A stretch of 64,000 nucleotides of DNA from Allodiplogaster sudhausi. Taxonomy: Eukaryota; Nematoda; Chromadorea; Rhabditida; Diplogasteridae. Positions within the stretch are counted from its first letter, which is position 1; the number at the start of each line of letters is the position of its first letter. The translations under genes were made by a program, and so were the position numbers. The stretch spans positions 1,316,001 to 1,380,000 of the forward strand of contig CALZFC010000249.1 in assembly GCA_945643635.1 (NCBI GenBank), read 5' to 3'. The notes beneath the pieces are model-generated. The model had not been told where the DNA came from, did not search any database, and saw only the letters and a list, made by a program, of their open reading frames with translations. Shown piece after piece: positions 59,824-64,000 of this stretch.

Positions 59824-60632
59824 TTATATGTTTGCAGAAGGCGACTATTTCAGGCCGTGAAAGGTGTGAAAGGCTCGAAGATTTGCAGGCAAACAAACAA
59901 TTTTCACGTTCAAGGCTCACGCATTTGGCTTGCTTTTTTCCTATTGCCTTTATGCTGACACATCGAAGTTTTCTTTTTTCGTTAAAGGTTAGTCAAAATA
60001 AACAAAACTGAAAAGCGACAGAGAATTTTGTGAGATAAAAATGAGAACTAAGAAAAATTATTTTTAAAAAAATTGAACAAAATTTTAATTGTAAAAAAAA
60101 GTGAAAAAATATTGATTAACCAGAAAGTCGCCGTTTTCCTTGACGGAATTCTCGGCGCGAACTCGCATCACCTTGCCGTGATACCTAGTAATAAAAAAAG
60201 AGAGAAAAAGAGAGAGAGAGAGAGAGAGAAGCGAGAGAGAGAGGAGAGAGAGAAGAAAGGGAGAGAGGGAAAGAAAGAAAAAATGAAAGAAAGAAAGAAA
60301 GAAAGAAAGAGAGAGGGAGAGAACAGGAGAAAGTTATTAATTTTGAACAAGCACGCACATACATATGTATGCCTATGTAATAAATAATAATAAATAAGCT
60401 ATATTTTGAAGAAAAAAAACGCTTTTCTTTTATTGTAGATTTTGCTCTAAATATATATATATATTTTTTTTAAGTCTACGGATATAAATAAGGGAAAAAA
60501 CTAAGAGTGCTACATTTATTTAATATTTTTAATGCATCATGAAGAAAAGTAGAGTTAAAATTAAAAGTAAAACTCAAGAACGAACCAAGGCATCGCTCGA
60601 ATGTCATCCTCATTGCTATTGTGGATGGTCAT
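48044..60632 (-). CDS. NSP-family adaptor (BCAR3/SH2D3-like): SH2 plus RasGEF/CDC25-like domain
   Basis: Nineteen minus-strand exons give an unbroken 771-residue frame: 60586-60632, 60121-60184, 55069-55173, 54763-54909, 54442-54493, 54162-54305, 53717-53817, 53047-53131, 52555-52729, 52047-52266, 51790-51875, 51498-51624, 51238-51318, 50761-50892, 50247-50323, 49652-49838, 49383-49476, 48879-49041 and 48044-48272. SH2: WYHGKVMRVRAENS, GDFL/VRDSISSPGDYVLTAFW (Arg of the phosphotyrosine pocket present), FGSVADLLAFYCTHRRPVT. The linker has YDDIDYDTM, YDVPRNTPV (Tyr 429) and PPRIPPKPQLPPP. The C-terminal domain reads KWITVAAIALRRHGNHFGF, VNVMRALSAEI, LLWQRVDF and CSIPFMQPLLDIF, the NSP-type CDC25-like pattern. 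In known members SH2 binds receptors or phosphatases, and the CDC25-like part binds Cas proteins rather than acting as a GEF. The intron after 54162 uses a GC donor. Extra 5' exons are possible. Confidence 0.85.
48281..48838. repeat. (CT)n array in the last intron of the NSP-like gene
   Basis: CT-rich on the plus strand from about 48310 to 48520, followed by unique AT-rich sequence. On the transcribed strand it is a purine tract. Confidence 0.85.
53165..53640. repeat. Inverted repeat in an intron of the NSP-like gene
   Basis: ACATCTTCACAGTTGA near 53213 is mirrored by TCAACTGTGAAGATGT near 53537. Both ends continue into TTACAATTAC-type sequence, and the right end adds a local palindrome of ATTGTAAAT units. 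Arms are about 40 bp around 300 bp of unique DNA. Confidence 0.7.
55362..55802. mobile_element. hAT-like MITE (441 bp) with perfect 8-bp target duplication
   Basis: The ends are CAGAGCCGGTAAATGGCCC and, inverted, CAGAGCCGGTAACAGGCCC. ATGCTGTA flanks both sides (55354-55361 and 55803-55810). Subterminal GGCCGGGCC-rich inverted blocks surround an AT-rich core. An 8-bp duplication with CA(G/A) ends is the hAT signature. It lies in the 4.9-kb intron that splits the SH2 coding sequence. Confidence 0.9.
55981..57960. repeat. Nested 2-kb inverted repeat with tRNA-like segment
   Basis: Inner fold: 55990-56110 (AATAGAGTTGTGAAACGGTA, TTCAAGGGAGTC) is mirrored at 56370-56480. Outer fold: 56490-56900 is mirrored at 57380-57740 (TTAACACAGGCCTGGTGGTG and its inverse). 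An ATTAAT-rich segment appears at 56130-56180 and 57870-57935. The centre is a (CT)n array followed by (GA)n (56940-57320). It is probably a composite of foldback elements. Confidence 0.8.
57455..57529 (+). tRNA. tRNA-like segment, with inverted copy at 56731-56806
   Basis: GTAGTGTATTGCTGAAGC resembles an A box and CCTGGGTTCGATGCCCGG a T arm with B box. The anticodon loop could read CTGGGAG (GGG, Pro), but stem pairing and the acceptor stem are poor. Probably the tRNA-derived part of a short interspersed element or a dead tRNA; the second copy lies inverted in the same palindrome. Confidence 0.35.
58080..59440. repeat. (GA)n then (CT)n arrays, 58.1-59.4 kb
   Basis: GA-rich at 58107-58170 and 58280-58330; CT-rich at 58340-58450, 58640-58790, 58910-59085 and 59225-59360. 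Islands at 58795-58890 (CAAGGAGGGCCCGTTGAAGC) and 59090-59190 (GGCCTGCATGAAGCCCCTAA) are unique. They lie in the 4.9-kb intron of the NSP-like gene, so plus-strand exons there would be a nested gene; I found no clear chain. Confidence 0.8.
59515..59820. repeat. (GA)n array, about 300 bp
   Basis: Almost pure purine on the plus strand with AGAGAGAAAG-type units. All long frames through it are low complexity. Confidence 0.95.
60195..60335. repeat. (GA)n/(GAAA)n array in the first intron of the NSP-like gene
   Basis: Begins 11 bp upstream (on the minus strand) of the SH2 exon at 60121-60184. On the transcribed strand it forms a 140-nt pyrimidine tract immediately before the acceptor. Confidence 0.9.
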
Positions 60633-61002
60633 CTCACTTTGCTGGTACCGGGTGGAGTTTGACCGAGAATATGCGAGCCCGGTGGTGACTTGTTCACTTC
60701 ACTCGACTTAAACAACATGAATCAGTCCTATTCTGATGGATTCTGATGGAAAACGATAACTTGTTATGAACAGCTTTACTTTTGCGAAACTTTTAACAAA
60801 TCGAAATGCAACAATTTCTTTATGACATCGAAGAAAATAGCAAATTAACAAATAGATGTACATACATTTAGAAAGTACCGAGTTTACAAGCCATATTTGC
60901 CTCTTGAGACGTATAGGGTCTATGTAAAGAATGCTATGAGTAGTTTCAGCGCTGTGGCGAGAGAACATGAGGAAGCGAGATGCGAGAGAAAGAGAGATTG
61001 AT

Positions 61003-61035
<33 letters not shown>

Positions 61036-61698
61036 GATAGAGAGCGGAGACAGAGGGACAGAGAGTGCGACGGGGAAGTGCTTATGATAGTACGACGAGG
61101 AAACAACAGGAGACAAAGGGAAGACGGTACAGGATTACAGAAGAGTCAGATTGAAAGAAGGAAAGAGAGACAGGGAGTGAGAGAAAGAGAGAGAGAGATA
61201 GAGAGAAGAGGCAGAGAAAGAGACAAAACAAATAGTAAAGGTAGAGCGCGCCGGATGCCAGAGCACGTACATACACAGAAGGCAAAGTGAAAGAAGAGAA
61301 TCGAGATTCCTGAGAGTATATACATATTTTTTACATTATAGTATACAAAGTAAGCTTTTTCCCTAACTGATTATGAGCAATTATCGTCAAGGAACCAAGA
61401 TATGATGATGAATGCTTAAAGAGAACGCAAGGTAGGCAGATGGACTCTTACTATGGTGTCCGAATGCGCAACAAGCCCGATCCACCTCTGTTCCGGCTCC
61501 TCAAAGGGCGCGGTATGTGAGAGAGAGAGAGAGAGAGATAATGAGAGAGGAAATGAGAGTGAAAGGAGGGCAGGAGAGAAAGAGAGAGAAATGAGGGAGA
61601 GAGAGAGACGTTTTACGATGATCCATTCACCCTTCTGTGCGGCTGAGTCATCTCGCCTCCGGCATTATTACCAGGAAGGAAAGGAGAGAGAGGGAGGG

Positions 61699-61741
<43 letters not shown>

Positions 61742-62071
61742 AGCGAAAGAGAGAACGAAATAGATAGAGATTGAGATGGAAAGAAAGAAAGGGAGCGGGA
61801 GAGAGAGAGGGAACGAAATAGCGAGTAATTGACAGAGAATGAAAGAAAGTGAGAGAATTTTAGTGTTGGCCGCGCATTGTCGGCGGCATCGGCCCAATGG
61901 GTAGTTGTGGTCATTACGCTGTTGTAGGAGAGGGAGAGAGAGAGAGAGAGAATGAAAGAAGCGAAGGAGCCTGAGAGAGCGAGAGCCTTGGGGAGAGTAT
62001 ATTCTAGAGTCAGTAAGCGAGAGTGAGCTGAAGTGAGAGACGTAGATTGAGAAAGAGAGACATGGAGAGAA

Positions 62072-62109
<38 letters not shown>

Positions 62110-62274
62110 ACTTGAGATCTGTGACCACCAGGAGCTCAGCGACGCGCGAGATTTCTCGCTCTCAATAAGGTGGTTTTAGAGGAGTGAAATGAGAAGGAGG
62201 AAGCAAGTTCGAGATAATGATGCTGACCAGGAGTGCAAAGCAGAGACAGAGGGAGAGAGAGGGAGGGTCGAATG

Positions 62275-62320
<46 letters not shown>

Positions 62321-62372
62321 AGACTGCAGACAAAATTATGGCATCTGAAGCGGCCGGTAAGTGGTCGAAGCG

Positions 62373-62420
<48 letters not shown>

Positions 62421-62837
62421 GCATATGGCGTTGCTGAACAAGATGGGAGAGGGAAGGAGAGAGAGAAAGAGAAAGAGAGAGTTAGCGAGAGAGAATGTGG
62501 ATCAAGCAACGTAGTCCGTGCAACAATAAGAGAGATAGAGAAGCAAAGAAGAAACAAAGAGCATGAGGTACATACATATTTCGTGAGAACGAGAAAGGAA
62601 GAGAAAGAGAAAGGGAAAGAGAGTTAGAGAAAGAGTTAGAATAAGAAATGAAGAGAGAGAGAGGGCTAGAGAAAGAGAGAACGAAGTGGAATAGTCTGCC
62701 GACGAGATGGTGTGAAGGGACATGAAGCGGATGAAATGGAGGAGACATATGGGCTCATTAGAATGTGTGTCGGCAGTCTCTTCTTGGTATGGCGAGAAGA
62801 TCTCTCTCGGCCTATGGAGTGAGTGAAGAGAATCGGC

Positions 62838-62875
<38 letters not shown>

Positions 62876-63196
62876 AGAACACAGATAAGGCACAAGCAAT
62901 AATCCCGGGCCTAATTATCTTGGCGACAGTACGCAAACATAAAGCGATAGGCGAACAGGGTTTGAGAGAAGTTTAGCTTAAGAGAGCAAGGAATATATTT
63001 TGGAGGCGCCGAAAAGTCACTGTCCAGCTGGCATTACGTGAATCAATGAGCCTTATCTGTCTCTTTCCTCTCTCCCTCTCTCCCTCTCTCTCTCTCTGCT
63101 CTCGTCTTCTGTCTCTCATCGTTCTTCCTTTTTCTGTAATAGCTCGATGTTTTCTCACCTGTCTTCATCTCTATCTGCATCTCCTCTTCTTCTTCT

Positions 63197-63227
<31 letters not shown>

Positions 63228-63340
63228 CTTCGTTTCTCTCTCAACTTCTCTCTCTCTCATCCTCTCTCTCTCTCTTTCTCTCTCTCTCTCATCCTCTCTT
63301 ACTCTTTCTCGCTCTCTCATCCTCTCTCTGCCTCTCAACA
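60633..63340. repeat. Dense (GA)n and (CT)n arrays with unique islands
   Basis: Arrays at about 60980-61070, 61145-61225, 61515-61610, 61685-61850, 61925-62105, 62250-62315, 62375-62415, 62460-62700, 62835-62875 and 63060-63340. Unique islands of 50-90 bp lie between them (61450-61515, 61610-61680, 61860-61925, 62320-62360, 62880-62960). One, 62326-62355, ends in a strong GGCCG/GTAAGTGG donor. No continuous gene could be assembled on either strand. Confidence 0.8.
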
Positions 63341-64000
63341 TCCGGCGGAAGAATCAGCAAAGTGCCCAACAGTGCACTGATTAGGATTCGCTACCTTGAT
63401 ATGATAACGAATGACGTCATACATACGGGGACAGTAATGAAAATAATGAAAATAATGAAAATACCAAAAATACTTAACATAATTTTATCATCTCTTACAG
63501 CAAAAAAATGCTTCTTAAGCAATATTATCATTTTTCATCTACCACAAATCATGCCTAGAAGGGTTTCAGGCCATAGGGAACACGAATATAATGTATGCCC
63601 CAAACCATCTAGGACAGCCCCAAAAAGTTTTCCAGCAACAGTGAAACATAAAACGAAAACATTATTAAATATGATTTAATAATGTAGTAAGATATAAAAA
63701 ATATAATGTAATAAATACCAAACTAAGATTTAAAAATATAATGTAATAAATAGCAAAATCTTTTTTTTCTCAGCCCTGCTCACCATCCTTAGTTCTTCTT
63801 CTTCTTCTCAACGTTAGTACGCCCTTTCAAACGATGGCAAGGATCTTCTCTCTCTCTCTCTCTATCTGATTCGGCCTTTTATCAGATCTCTGCCGAGTAG
63901 GCAGCAGTTGCCTTGATCTGGGGCAAAAATGCCATGGCGATGAGATACATAGATGGAGTCAAAATAGAGAGTAAGATTGTGGGAGTGTGTGAGGAAACAA
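63341..64000. other. AT-rich tail of the window, no gene supported
   Basis: Contains short ATGAAAATA repeats (63437-63465), a duplicated AAAATATAATGTAATAAATA block near 63697 and 63735, and a short CT run at 63848. No exon chain is seen. Confidence 0.5.

Overview
The window looks like nematode genomic DNA, probably a chromadorean; the genus cannot be fixed from sequence alone. The reasons are short introns with TTTCAG-type acceptors, a tandem family of serpentine (Srh/Str/Sri-type) chemoreceptor genes, small ET-module/Ly6-like membrane proteins, a PAN-like secreted protein, and no prokaryotic features. Most long open frames are artefacts of (CT)n/(GA)n arrays. The real genes were assembled exon by exon from splice sites, phase continuity and comparison between paralogues inside the window.

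Region 1 (1-17 kb): three tandem minus-strand copies of a single-pass, cysteine-rich membrane protein. Copy 1 is intact as far as it can be read and runs off the left edge; copies 2 and 3 carry lesions. Between copies 2 and 3 lies an unrecognised minus-strand multi-exon gene (10.8-14.7 kb). Copy 2 has a 1.45 kb foldback element upstream, and copy 3 supplies the empty site. PAN-exon relics lie at 4.8-5.3 kb and 10.3 kb.

Region 2 (19.9-43.5 kb): a plus-strand tandem array of five chemoreceptor units (A-E) with a shared eight-exon structure. Only unit C (31733-34083, 342 aa) reads through with canonical splice sites and no lesion. A lacks one donor. B, D and E carry nonsense codons, frameshifts, lost acceptors or missing exons. 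A PAN plus HFY-repeat gene (23.1-25.0 kb) sits between A and B. Comparing units exposes transposon empty sites: a solo LTR with a 5-bp target duplication after C, and a hAT-like MITE in an intron of D. Between D and E is a roughly 1 kb satellite made of heat-shock elements (alternating GAA and TTC blocks). The solo LTR also carries two three-block heat-shock elements upstream of its TATA box.

Region 3 (44.8-60.6 kb): the 3' end of a minus-strand membrane-protein gene, then a minus-strand 19-exon gene encoding an NSP-family (BCAR3/SH2D3-like) adaptor: N-terminal SH2, a linker with YDVP and proline-rich SH3-ligand motifs, and a C-terminal RasGEF/CDC25-like domain. The 771-codon frame is phase-consistent throughout. 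Its 4.9 kb SH2 intron holds a second hAT-like MITE with a perfect 8-bp target duplication and a nested inverted repeat with tRNA-like sequence.

Region 4 (58-64 kb): mostly long (CT)n and (GA)n arrays with short unique islands that could not be assigned to genes.
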